Shown here in pieces: positions 16,750 through 25,187 of a stretch of 64,000 nucleotides of DNA. The notes beneath the pieces are model-generated. The model had not been told where the DNA came from. It made no database searches and saw only the letters and a list, made by a program, of their open reading frames with translations. Position numbers and translations under genes: made by a program. This DNA is from Haloferax namakaokahaiae (GTDB lineage: Archaea; Halobacteriota; Halobacteria; Halobacteriales; Haloferacaceae). The stretch covers positions 124,001 through 188,000 of the forward strand of contig NZ_JBHTAA010000002.1 in NCBI RefSeq assembly GCF_042663225.1, given 5' to 3'. Position 1 is the stretch's first letter. Every line of letters starts with the position of its first letter.

Positions 16750-17880
16750 TCACTCGACGGTGTTCGCGTCGATGTACTCCCAGTCGAACTCGTAACCGAG
16801 ACCCGGCGACTGCGGCAGTTCGACCGTACCGTTCTCGTCGATTTCGTCCGGTGGGTGTTCGAGACCCGGGAAGTACGTCTCGTAGTCGTGTTTTGGGTGC
16901 AATAGCCCGCGTTCGTAGTACCGACCGGGGAACGCCATCGTCCCCAAGAGTTGGAGGTTTGGTGCGTCTCGACCGTGAATCTCGCACTCGATGTTGAACG
17001 ATTCGCACAGGCCGACCGCCTTCAGCGCGGGCGTGATTCCACCCACGTCGTAGACGCCAACGCGGATGATGTCGGCGATGTCGCGCTTTATCCACTCGGC
17101 ACGAGTGTGCATGCGTCCTTCGGCCGTCTCGGGTCCGACGACGGCGATGTCGAGTTCGCTGGACAACCACTCGTAGGAGGACATCGAGTGTTCGTCCATC
17201 GGTTCTTCTATCCAGCGGAAGTCCAGTTCTTCGAGCGCTCGGCCGATTTTCTTCGCCTCACTACGACTGTAGAAGTGGTGTGCATCGAGCATGAGGTCGA
17301 TGTCGTCGCCTACTCGTTCGCGCACGGCGCGACAGGCGGCGATATCTTGGTCGGGGTCGTCACCGAACGGCGGCATCCACGTGTGCAGTTTAATCGCCTG
17401 ATAGCCTTCCTCGACCAGCTCCTCGGCGAAATCGGCGTACGCTTCGGGCGTTCCCAACCCCGTTGGGTCGTCGTCGCCGACCATCGTACTCCCGTAGGCC
17501 GGAACTGAATCGCGTGCGGCACCGATGAGCTGATACACCGGGAGGTCGGCGTGCTTGCCGGCGATATCCCATAGCGCACAATCGATTGGAGCGACCCGCT
17601 TGTCGGTGAGCGTTCCCTTGTTCAATCGCTCGGCGCGGCACAGTCGTTGCCAGAGCTTCTCTCGATACAACGGGTTCTCGCCGACCAAGTGGCGCTTTGC
17701 GAACTCGTTCGCCGCTTCGTGGCCGCCACGACAGTAGCCGTCCGGGCCGCCATCGACGACGACGTGGGTAATCGTCCGCGTCGTTTCCGTCGGTTCGCCG
17801 GGATGCCCGTGGCCCTTCTCGTCGGAGTCGATGTGGGACTCACAGGTGAACCGAATGGTACGGATGTCGCTAATCTCCAT
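16750..17880 (-). CDS. Enolase-superfamily enzyme with KxH motif
   Basis: A 376-residue mandelate-racemase-group protein. The second-strand motif is Lys164-x-His166 (AIKLHTW), metal ligands are Asp199 (MLDAHHF), Glu225 (WIEEPM) and Glu251 (GPETAEG), and the general base is probably His302 (CEIHGRDAP). The start is set at ATG 17880 (MEISDIRTIRF). The frame is open far upstream but there it is only the antisense of the sulfatase gene. The KxH arrangement differs from the KxK of the enzyme at 7151 and the KxD of the enzyme at 49777, so a third substrate is likely. It is next to the sulfatase and GH28 genes. The reaction (sugar-acid dehydration or epimerisation) cannot be fixed from sequence. Confidence 0.82.
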   Translation of the reverse strand: MEISDIRTIRFTCESHIDSDEKGHGHPGEPTETTRTITHVVVDGGPDGYCRGGHEAANEFAKRHLVGENPLYREKLWQRLCRAERLNKGTLTDKRVAPIDCALWDIAGKHADLPVYQLIGAARDSVPAYGSTMVGDDDPTGLGTPEAYADFAEELVEEGYQAIKLHTWMPPFGDDPDQDIAACRAVRERVGDDIDLMLDAHHFYSRSEAKKIGRALEELDFRWIEEPMDEHSMSSYEWLSSELDIAVVGPETAEGRMHTRAEWIKRDIADIIRVGVYDVGGITPALKAVGLCESFNIECEIHGRDAPNLQLLGTMAFPGRYYERGLLHPKHDYETYFPGLEHPPDEIDENGTVELPQSPGLGYEFDWEYIDANTVE

Positions 17881-17939
17881 CAGTGGTAGTCGGTCACGAG
17901 GAACGATAATAAAATTACGGAGAGGGAGGCGTCTCGAAG

Positions 17940-19367
17940 TTAGTCGAGCACGTCCGCGGGGTGGTCCGGATACGGTTCTCTCACGAGGCGACCCATGTCG
18001 ATCTCTTGGTAGGGTGCGCGGCAGAGCCTCTCGTTTTCGACGAATTCGGTCGCCCCGGCGTCGGTTAACTTCGTCGCCAACTTCGTCCGTAAATCCGCAA
18101 CTCGCTCGGGATAGTCTTCGCTGCACTCGTCGAGTTCGTTCGGGTCGGTATCGAGGTCGAACAGTTGCTCGCGGCCGCCGTTGCGCATGAAGACGTACTT
18201 CCACGACCCTTCGCGGACCATCGCGGTGAAGTTCGGCGGGAGTCGCGGCGTGCGGTGATACCCGAAGAGACGCGCTCGTGGCTCGGCGTCGCCGCGAATC
18301 GTTCCGAGAACGTCGGTTCCGTCGCGCAGTTCCGGGTCGCCAGCGGCGGTCGTGGCGATACCGAACAGGTCGGTCAGAGCCACGAGGTCGTCGCGTCGCT
18401 CGTCTTTCGGCAGTTCGCTCGGCCAACTCACGAGGAACGGGACTCGACACGACTGTTCGAAGAACGACGATTTCTCCCACCCGCGGTGGTCGCCGAGCAG
18501 TTCGCCGTGGTCGGAGAAGAAACAGATCAGCGTGTTGTCTCCATCGGGGCGAGACTCTACCGCGTCGAGGAGGCGACCGATGTGCTGGTCTACCTCTGAT
18601 ATCATGCCGTAGTAGTGTGCTTTGATGACGCGGACGGTGGTGTCGTCGATACCTCCCTCACGTGTCGTCCAGAAGTGGTGATTCTGCGCTGGAATCTTCT
18701 CGTCCATGTGGTCGGTTTCGATAGCGCCTTCGACCGGGTTCTGGAGTCGCTCTGGGTCGTACATGCGGTCGAACGGCGGTGTAGCGCCGAACGGCGGGTG
18801 GGGCGGTTCGTAGGAGACGAGTCCGAAGAACGGTTCGTCGGTGTCGTCTTCGATGAGTTCGACCGCGCGATCGGTCATCCACGCCTCGTAGTTCGATTCG
18901 GGTGGGAGGTTGTTCTGTTGTGGGAGATGAACCATCGCTCCCTGCCGGGCGGTCGTCTTGACCTCGTGGCCGGTGTCGTCGAAGAACGCCTCGAAACTCA
19001 GTCGCGTGTCGTAGCCGAGGTCGATTTCCCGCGGGTGAGCGTGATACTTCCCGACGAGGAAGGTACGATAGCCTCGTTCTCGCATTGCCCGGGCGAGGAA
19101 CGGCCCACACGTCTCTTCGAGGTGGCGGGCGTCTCGTTTCTCGTTTCCGAGGTACCCCGTCGAGATTGCCTCACATCCGGTTCGAATCGTGTGGCGTGCG
19201 GGGATGCAAATCGGGTCGGGGGAGTAGGCGTTCGTGAACGAGACGCCACGTTCGACCAGTCGGTCGATGTTCGGTGTGTAGATTCGACTGTTTCCGAGTG
19301 CCCGAATCGTGTCCGACCGTTGCTGGTCAGTCATCACGAAGAGGACGTTTGGGCGAGCAGCACTCAC
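17940..19367 (-). CDS. Type I sulfatase with Cys-type formylglycine motif
   Basis: A 475-residue alkaline-phosphatase-superfamily sulfatase. The maturation motif is CIPAR at 54-58, so Cys54 would be converted to formylglycine. Metal-binding regions TDQQ (13-16) and SDHGELLGDH (285-294, Asp286 and His287) and the GKYH motif (106-109) are present. The start is a GTG at 19367, because no ATG exists before the first metal motif and the TATA box 24-33 bp upstream fits it. No signal peptide is seen, so it would act on imported sulfated sugars. The divergent partner is a GH28 gene, which suggests a sulfated uronic-acid polymer such as algal material. No formylglycine-generating enzyme is in the window. 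Confidence 0.88.
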   Translation of the reverse strand: MSAARPNVLFVMTDQQRSDTIRALGNSRIYTPNIDRLVERGVSFTNAYSPDPICIPARHTIRTGCEAISTGYLGNEKRDARHLEETCGPFLARAMRERGYRTFLVGKYHAHPREIDLGYDTRLSFEAFFDDTGHEVKTTARQGAMVHLPQQNNLPPESNYEAWMTDRAVELIEDDTDEPFFGLVSYEPPHPPFGATPPFDRMYDPERLQNPVEGAIETDHMDEKIPAQNHHFWTTREGGIDDTTVRVIKAHYYGMISEVDQHIGRLLDAVESRPDGDNTLICFFSDHGELLGDHRGWEKSSFFEQSCRVPFLVSWPSELPKDERRDDLVALTDLFGIATTAAGDPELRDGTDVLGTIRGDAEPRARLFGYHRTPRLPPNFTAMVREGSWKYVFMRNGGREQLFDLDTDPNELDECSEDYPERVADLRTKLATKLTDAGATEFVENERLCRAPYQEIDMGRLVREPYPDHPADVLD

Positions 19368-19390
19368 AGTCGATTACCGACCACCAGTAG

Positions 19391-19400
19391 TATAAAGATA
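19391..19400. promoter_or_regulatory. Single TATA box centred between divergent sulfatase and GH28 genes
   Basis: TATAAAGATA is the only strong TATA-like element in the 56-bp gap. It lies 24 bp from each start codon (GTG 19367 on minus, ATG 19424 on plus), the correct distance for leaderless transcripts both ways. Confidence 0.6.
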
Positions 19401-19423
19401 GGTCACCGCGAGGGTACTCGTAC

Positions 19424-21034
19424 ATGCCGCCGACACCGAGTGACTTCGACGTGACAGCGTACGGTGACCCGACCGACGACTTACACACCGAGGCGTTCCA
19501 AGCAGCCATCGACGACTGTTCGGACTCTGGTGGTGGAACCGTGCGTATCCCAAGTGGAACGTACACCACCGGAACCATCCACCTCCGAAGCGACGTGACG
19601 CTCTATCTGGAGGCCGGCGCGGTCGTCACGCCCGCGAAGGACGAAGCCGAGTACTCGTCGAAGTACATCGGTCCCGACAACGAACGCATCTTCCTCTTGG
19701 CCGAAGACGTTTCGAACGTGACCATCGCCGGCGACGGCGAGTTCGACGGTCTCGGAACCGAGTTCATGCGGATGGACACCCCGATTCAAGGACACTCCAA
19801 CGAGAGTAACTCGCATCCACTCATCTCGAACGGCCCGCACGAAGCCAGACAGGGAGATGCGTACCTCTCGAAACTCCACGGAACCGAGGGATGGCCCGTC
19901 GCCAAACCCGACTTCAGACCCGGTCCGATGTTCCGGTTCAACCACTGTACGAACGTCTCAATCCGGGACGTGACACTTCGAGATATGCCCGCGTGGACGC
20001 TGTCGTTCCACGGCACCGAAGAAGTCGATATCCGAGGCGTGGACATCCTCAACCACCTTCTCATCCCGAACTGCGACGGTATCTCGCTCGGCGACACGCG
20101 CAACGTCCACATCTCAGATTGCACCATCCAATCCTGCGACGACAGCATCACCTTCGGTGCGCGACCCGACGAACCGACGACCTGTGAGGGAATCGTCGTG
20201 ACGAACTGCACGCTCAGGTCGAGCGCCTGTGCCATCAAGTTCGGCTCGGGGACGGACGATACGATTCGAGACTGTCTGTTTCAGAACATCGTCGTCCAGC
20301 AATCGAATCGTGGACTCGGAATCCAACACCGTGACTCGGGCGTCGTCGAGAACGTGCTGTTCACGGATATCGCCGTAAACTCCAACTTGCAACCGGGACC
20401 GTGGTGGGGGAAAGGCGAACCGATTTACGTCACCTCGGTGCCGCGAGACGAAGACACCGACCTCGGTGGGATACGAAACGTTCGCTTCTCCAACATCGTC
20501 GCGCGCAGCGAGAACGGTGCGCTCGTCTACGGGTCCGAAGAGTCGGACATCGAAACGCTCGAATTCGACAACGTCCGCATCGAACTCACCGGAAGCGAGT
20601 ACGAAGACGAAGTCGGCGGGAACTTCGACCTCCAACCGACCTCGGTCGTCCTTCCGATATTCGAGAACGACATCGCTGGCGTCCACGTCGAGAACGTTCG
20701 GGACGTGACGATGCGAGACGTGACCGTCGAATGGGGCGACCGACTCCCCGCCTACTACCAGAGCGGGATGGCGTTCGACACCATCGACGGTCTGGTCGTC
20801 GATGGATTCGTCGGCCGCCAGGCCCACACAAAGGGCGACGCCGCCGCGCTCTCGTTGACTTCGACCACCGACGTATCGATTCGAAATTCGAAGGCGACAG
20901 CTGGAACCGGGACCTTCCTCTCACTCGAAGATACCACCGACGAGCGGCTGTTCGTGAACAACGACCTCCTCGACGCGGACGACGCTGGTGACATCGAATC
21001 GTTCGAGCGGTCGGGGAACGCGCTCCCGCGGTGA
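19424..21034 (+). CDS. GH28 polygalacturonase-like glycoside hydrolase
   Basis: A 536-residue right-handed parallel beta-helix protein. It starts with a pectate-lyase-superfamily N-terminal segment (DFDVTAYGDPTDDLHTEAF, then GGGTVRIPSGTY). The GH28 catalytic aspartates are visible in NCDGISLGD (Asp218) and CDDSI (Asp239/Asp240). The usual GHG/RIK stretch is replaced by SACAIKFGSG (267-276), so specificity may differ from classical polygalacturonase. There is no signal peptide, so it probably cuts imported galacturonic-acid oligomers or a related substituted uronide. It shares a promoter region with the divergent sulfatase. An inverted repeat (21092-21118) after the stop may end the message. 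Confidence 0.85.
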   Translation: MPPTPSDFDVTAYGDPTDDLHTEAFQAAIDDCSDSGGGTVRIPSGTYTTGTIHLRSDVTLYLEAGAVVTPAKDEAEYSSKYIGPDNERIFLLAEDVSNVTIAGDGEFDGLGTEFMRMDTPIQGHSNESNSHPLISNGPHEARQGDAYLSKLHGTEGWPVAKPDFRPGPMFRFNHCTNVSIRDVTLRDMPAWTLSFHGTEEVDIRGVDILNHLLIPNCDGISLGDTRNVHISDCTIQSCDDSITFGARPDEPTTCEGIVVTNCTLRSSACAIKFGSGTDDTIRDCLFQNIVVQQSNRGLGIQHRDSGVVENVLFTDIAVNSNLQPGPWWGKGEPIYVTSVPRDEDTDLGGIRNVRFSNIVARSENGALVYGSEESDIETLEFDNVRIELTGSEYEDEVGGNFDLQPTSVVLPIFENDIAGVHVENVRDVTMRDVTVEWGDRLPAYYQSGMAFDTIDGLVVDGFVGRQAHTKGDAAALSLTSTTDVSIRNSKATAGTGTFLSLEDTTDERLFVNNDLLDADDAGDIESFERSGNALPR

Positions 21035-21091
21035 TGATGTTTCGAACACGGTAGTCAAGCTACTCGAAGGGCAGTCGAACGGACCGGCCCG

Positions 21092-21118
21092 GGAGCGTCA
21101 TCCGCTTGCTGGCGCTCC
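21092..21118 (+). terminator. Hairpin downstream of GH28
   Basis: Stem GGAGCG/CGCTCC with additional CA/TG pairing inside (one mismatch), 57 bp after the GH28 stop. A short A-run follows at about 21137-21142. It could be a terminator or 3' end processing element. Intrinsic termination in archaea relies more on T tracts, so confidence is low. Confidence 0.35.
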
Positions 21119-21173
21119 GCGACCTCGGTGTTGTCGAAAAAAGGCCGGGATAGACACGTCTCTCGCCTGCGTT

Positions 21174-21189
21174 GAGAACGGCAGTTCTC
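21174..21189. promoter_or_regulatory. GAGAAC-GGCA-GTTCTC inverted repeat upstream of HbpS-like gene
   Basis: Perfect 6-bp arms around GGCA, 11 bp upstream of the TTTTATG box (about 21201-21207) of the gene at 21235. The decamer GAGAACGGCA recurs at 55176-55185 in the operator-rich region upstream of GH3. Confidence 0.4.
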
Positions 21190-21234
21190 CCCGTGAGCGG
21201 AGGTTTTATGCCCCGAAACGACAATCATCGTTCG

Positions 21235-21651
21235 ATGGTCGAAGAGCTAACGCTTTCAGAAACCAAGACGATTCTCGACGCAGCAGAAGAGAAGGCGCTC
21301 GAACTCGACGTGCCACTGAACCTCGCGGTGACGAACAGCGAGGGGAACCTCCTCGGCTTTCGACGAATGGACGGTGCAAAACTCGTCGCAAGCAGTATCG
21401 CACAGGACAAAGCCTACACTGCCGCCGCAGTCAAAAAGCCCACGCACGAACTCAAAGAAGCCGCCGAACCCGGCGGTGACGTGTACGGCCTGCAATCGAC
21501 CGACGGTGGCCGTGTCGTCGTCTTCGGTGGCGGATTCCCCGCCGTCCACGACGGCGTCGTGGTCGGTGCCGTCGGCGCGAGCGGCGGCGCGGTAGAAGAG
21601 GACATGGCCGCCTCACGAGCAGGACTCGACGCGTTCGAATCGCTTCGGTAG
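21235..21651 (+). CDS. HbpS/GlcG-family protein (DUF336-type)
   Basis: A 138-residue protein of the GlcG/HbpS family (MVEELTLSETKTILDAAEEKALELDVPLNLAVTNSEG; glycine-rich C-terminal GAVGASGGAVEEDMA). Members are small alpha/beta proteins found beside glycolate, diol or haem-related genes, with roles as sensors or cofactor-binding partners. The start at 21235 is chosen because TTTTATG at about 21201-21207 is at TATA distance. In-frame ATGs at 21208 and further upstream are less likely. It lies between GH28 and the SMP-30 lactonase. Its role here is unknown. Confidence 0.8.
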   Translation: MVEELTLSETKTILDAAEEKALELDVPLNLAVTNSEGNLLGFRRMDGAKLVASSIAQDKAYTAAAVKKPTHELKEAAEPGGDVYGLQSTDGGRVVVFGGGFPAVHDGVVVGAVGASGGAVEEDMAASRAGLDAFESLR

Positions 21652-21710
21652 GTTCGACATCGGTCACGTCACTCACGGTTCCCAGACGGGACGGACCCCG
21701 TCGCCATTTT

Positions 21711-22568
21711 TCAAAACCGAGTGTACCCCATCAGGTCTGTCTCTGCCGCGTAGAGGCTTCCAGTCAGGTCTGCGACGTAGAGCGTCGAGCCGTCCGGACC
21801 GCCAAAGGTACAGTTCGTCGGTCGGTTCTCTGGAAACGGATGACGGGCGAGCACTTCACCAGTCGGTGAGAAGACGTAGAGCGATGGGCCGGGACCGCTC
21901 TCTTCCCACCCAGCACAGGCGACGATTTCACCCGACGAGGTGAGCGTCATGCCATCGATTCCGCGGTGGTCGCCGAAGTCGTGAAGGATTTCACGGGGGC
22001 CGAGTGAGCCGTCTGCTCGAACCTCGTACGCACGCAAATCTGTCTCTTGGTCAGGTCCATAGGTGCACTCAGCCACGTAGAGGCGCTCTTCGTCCGGTGA
22101 GAGGAGGATGCCATTCGGGCGGTCCATCTCGTCTGTCAAGTGAACGAGATTCCAGCCATCGTCGGTCTGTTCGGCGCGGTAGACCGACGTGTGTCCGAGT
22201 AAGCCTCGGTCCTTGTCGTCGGGGTCGGTGAACCAGATGTCGCCATTGCGGTCGATTTCGAGGTCGTTCGGACCGTTGAGGGGCGTTCCTTCGAACTCAT
22301 CGACGACGACAGTCGTCGGCCCGTATGGGTCGAGCGCGGCTATTCGATGACTCTCAGCTTCACACGCGAACAACTCTCCGTCGATCCCTTCGTGCAACCC
22401 GACGGCTCCCGCTGTCGATTCGATGTAGGTGCTCGTCGCTCCGGTCTCGTAGTCGTATTCGAGCACCTGATTCGCCTTGATTTCGGTGAATCGAATCACT
22501 CCATCGGTCCAGATTGGACCTTCGGTCGCCTCGTTGGGACCAGCGACTCGTTCAAATTCCCACGACAT
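21711..22568 (-). CDS. SMP-30/gluconolactonase-family lactonase
   Basis: A 285-residue six-bladed beta-propeller enzyme. The family divalent-metal ligands are all visible: Glu16 (TEGPIW), Asn101 (NGPNDL), Asn152 (DRPNGI) and Asp205 (GIDGM). It would hydrolyse aldono- or aldaro-lactones, the products of the dehydrogenases encoded at 8370 (uronate) and 35227 (xylose). It is the only recognisable lactonase in the window and may serve both modules. The start is ATG 22568. XacC of the Haloferax xylose pathway belongs to this family, but module location favours uronate lactones. Confidence 0.88.
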   Translation of the reverse strand: MSWEFERVAGPNEATEGPIWTDGVIRFTEIKANQVLEYDYETGATSTYIESTAGAVGLHEGIDGELFACEAESHRIAALDPYGPTTVVVDEFEGTPLNGPNDLEIDRNGDIWFTDPDDKDRGLLGHTSVYRAEQTDDGWNLVHLTDEMDRPNGILLSPDEERLYVAECTYGPDQETDLRAYEVRADGSLGPREILHDFGDHRGIDGMTLTSSGEIVACAGWEESGPGPSLYVFSPTGEVLARHPFPENRPTNCTFGGPDGSTLYVADLTGSLYAAETDLMGYTRF

Positions 22569-22653
22569 TAGCTACACGTAGTCCAGACTGTCTCTTAAAC
22601 CTCCGCGGAACAGACAAACTCGCCGCTGGTCATTACCTGTCAGGGGAAACTCA

Positions 22654-23373
22654 TCATTGGCTCGATCGAAACGAGACACTGTACATTCGTCCCGTCGATT
22701 CTGACCCAATCGAAGCTACGATTCGCTCGAGTTCGTCTTCGAGTGGCGATGCGAGTTCGTCTGCCACCTCTTCCAGTAACCGACTGGTTCGGTTAGCATG
22801 CGCCCTCACGTGTTGTTTCGTCCATGGGACCGGTTCGAGAAGCGTCTTCCGTCGGCCGACGCTCCACCCCGAGCCGACGAACTGCTGTCGAAGCACACGT
22901 TCGGGATAGAACGTGAGTGCCGGCGTGTCGTCAGCGAGTTGGCTCGCGGCGTTTTCGAGACTGAAAAGGTTCCAGATTGCGGCGCCTTCCGGCGGTGGTT
23001 CGTAATCGTCTACGATTAGCCGACAGCCCGGTGCCGCGACTCGTGTAAACTCCGAGACTACGTCCCCGAGAGACGTGGGTGGAAGCACGTTGAATAGCCC
23101 GTGTGCAGTGATTATCTCGACGCTGTCGTCTGACAGCGGAATCGCGCGCAGGTCTGCTTCGACGACGGCCGTCCGATTTGGATACGCACGGCCGATTCGG
23201 TCGTGAACCAATTCCGCGTGGACTGGATTGTTCGTCACAGCGTAGACTCGGTCCGCACCTTCCTGAAGGAGACCAGCGGTCGTATTTCCGACTCCAGCAC
23301 CGGCTTCGAGACATCTCGCGTTCTCGACCGGTTGGTCGGACAGCGCTGCACGAACCGTCGTCGGGACGTCCAT
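22654..23373 (-). CDS. Class I SAM-dependent methyltransferase
   Basis: A 239-residue Rossmann-fold methyltransferase with motif I LEAGAGVGNTT (22-32) and an acidic motif II region (AVTNNPVHAELV). The motif IV-like segment is IITAHGLFNVLPP. Its ATG overlaps the TGA of the upstream aldo/keto reductase (ATGA in the minus direction), so the two are translationally coupled. The substrate cannot be read from the sequence. Relation to O-methylated sugars such as 4-O-methylglucuronate is possible but speculative, since catabolism needs demethylation, not methylation. Confidence 0.8.
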   Translation of the reverse strand: MDVPTTVRAALSDQPVENARCLEAGAGVGNTTAGLLQEGADRVYAVTNNPVHAELVHDRIGRAYPNRTAVVEADLRAIPLSDDSVEIITAHGLFNVLPPTSLGDVVSEFTRVAAPGCRLIVDDYEPPPEGAAIWNLFSLENAASQLADDTPALTFYPERVLRQQFVGSGWSVGRRKTLLEPVPWTKQHVRAHANRTSRLLEEVADELASPLEDELERIVASIGSESTGRMYSVSFRSSQ

Positions 23374-24257
23374 CAGTGGTGGAGTTGCTCGGGGACGGGA
23401 CTCTCGTCGTGTCTGAGGCGTTCGATGAGCGACCGTTGGGCGGCCTCGTCCATGCCATCGTACCGTCGAGCGGCATCGAGTACCATCGCAACGAGCTTTG
23501 GGTCACCGGGTGAGACCACGCTCGTCAGTCCCTGAGTCGCCGAAAAGTCGAACCGTTCACGAATCTCTTGTGGTGTGTCTACGGGTTCGTACCAGTTCGC
23601 GTATGGTCTGTCCTCGGCTGGAAGTTCTTCGACGGATGGCCACCGTCCTTTGGCGAATGCTTTGATACCGAGTGTTCCGATATTCTCCGCTTCTGCTCGT
23701 TCGAGTACGCCGGCGTAGTCGTGCTCAGCGTCGTCTTTTCCGACGACTACTGGATTCATCGGGAACATCAGCGATTCGAGGTCGTCGATTCGGTCGATAG
23801 CGTCTTTGATCAAGTCAGGATTCCCGTGGCTGGTCAACCCAATGTGCCCGATTCGACCCTCCTCTTTCGCTTCTCTGAAGGCTTCGAGCGCGCCACCTTC
23901 TCCAGTGATTGTGTCGAGTTCTTCGGCGTATTCGAGTCCATGGACCTGGTAGAGGTCGATGTAATCGACACCGAGACGGTTGAACGAGCGTTCGAGCATT
24001 CGTTTCGCTCCTTCGTAGTCCCGTTCTTGGGTTTTACAGCCGAGGAAGATGTCGTCGCGGTGTTGCCGAAGCTTCGGGCCGAGTTTCAGTTCTGCGTCAC
24101 CGTAGGTGGGTGCAACGTCGAAATGGTTGACGCCGTGTTTGAGGACCAGTTCGACGAGTTGGTTCGCGCCCTCCTGTTCTAACCAATTGAGTGCTATCGC
24201 CCCGAACGTCGCAATACTGCTGTCGTGTCCCGTCGCGCCGAGTGGTCTCGTCTTCAT
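23373..24257 (-). CDS. Aldo/keto reductase
   Basis: A 294-residue (alpha/beta)8 aldo/keto reductase. The catalytic tetrad is recognisable: Asp and Tyr in HFDVAPTYGDAELKLG, Lys in FLGCKTQER and His in DLYQVHGL. ATG 24257 (MKTRPLGATG) is chosen because this is where family homology begins, although the frame is open to 24422. It overlaps the methyltransferase gene by one base-sharing ATGA junction. Likely roles are NADPH-dependent reduction or oxidation of a sugar or sugar acid. The DLYQVHGL...GKIRHIGLTSH-like layout resembles haloarchaeal oxidoreductases of unknown substrate. Confidence 0.85.
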   Translation of the reverse strand: MKTRPLGATGHDSSIATFGAIALNWLEQEGANQLVELVLKHGVNHFDVAPTYGDAELKLGPKLRQHRDDIFLGCKTQERDYEGAKRMLERSFNRLGVDYIDLYQVHGLEYAEELDTITGEGGALEAFREAKEEGRIGHIGLTSHGNPDLIKDAIDRIDDLESLMFPMNPVVVGKDDAEHDYAGVLERAEAENIGTLGIKAFAKGRWPSVEELPAEDRPYANWYEPVDTPQEIRERFDFSATQGLTSVVSPGDPKLVAMVLDAARRYDGMDEAAQRSLIERLRHDESPVPEQLHH

Positions 24258-25187
24258 ATCACAGACGACGGACCAGAGGAGCAAAAGTGTACGTCGAAAT
24301 TCGACCGCGACTAGACAGTTCTCTCCGTTCGCATGAGCGACACTCTGGAACAACCTCGGATGGCGGAAGTGTTGCGTGCCGCCCCACCGCTCATTTCGAG
24401 TGTGAGTATAGTGCGAATTCACCAGCGCCCGACTCGGCTTCTTCGGAATCGACGGAGTGTGTAGCTCGAAATTCCACGGCTATTCGGTCGATTACAACCA
24501 AGTGGAGTCACGCGACCTCTACCGAAATGAATGTAGAGCGAAGAATACCGAAGTAATTGTCAAAATCAGATATATCTTCGTCTGATTATATTTAGTCCAG
24601 TACCCGATAGAAATCGCATCGCGCTTGGCGAAGTCCACTCCACTCGACTTTTGTTAATGTGTATAATTGTGCAGAATATGTTAGATGCGGTGGGGAAAAT
24701 TCCAATTACTACCCAAAACCACAGGATTTTTAATTTGTCTCAAGGTACGTATAGGATTTTCACTGGGCCACTTCGAATATCAATAGTATTGTAATTAAAG
24801 TATATTCTTCAAAATCTAACATTATTTGTGGGCGTCTCTCACAAGTCGGTTTTGCGGAAAATGTCCCGCAAATCAGGGCGAGGTAATCGACACTTGGCTC
24901 TATTCTCACTTCGATTACGAAATATTGACCTGTTGGAAAATTGCTATTTCGGTGCTCTCACCCCCTGGTGTTTCATAGAACTTTGTTGTTCGTAGTACGG
25001 TTTCACCCAGTTGTAACCCTCGGGGATCGATTGCCGTCATCTGACACACAGTAAACCATCTCTAATTCACCTCCTACCGTTCGCCTCGTGAGGACCAAAT
25101 CACCAGATATTGACCCCCCAACTTTCAGTCACGGCCGGCACTCTCCATCCACGTTTTTTATATCGTGTCTGCGTAGACAGTATCGAT
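24258..25187. other. 930-bp AT-rich gene-free region
   Basis: No coding sequence was recognised. The stretch at about 24560-25080 is clearly poorer in GC than its surroundings, with runs such as TTTTTAATTTG and GTAATTAAAGTATATT. No transposase, tRNA or strong inverted-repeat ends were found. It ends with the promoter of the mannonate dehydratase gene (TTTTTTATAT at 25154-25163). It may be a scar of inserted or lost DNA. Confidence 0.5.
25154..25179 (+). promoter_or_regulatory. Promoter of mannonate dehydratase with TGTCT-N4-AGACA repeat
   Basis: TTTTTTATAT (25154-25163) is at TATA distance from ATG 25188. A short inverted repeat TGTCT-GCGT-AGACA (25166-25179) sits between the TATA box and the start, where a bound protein would block initiation. 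Confidence 0.5.
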
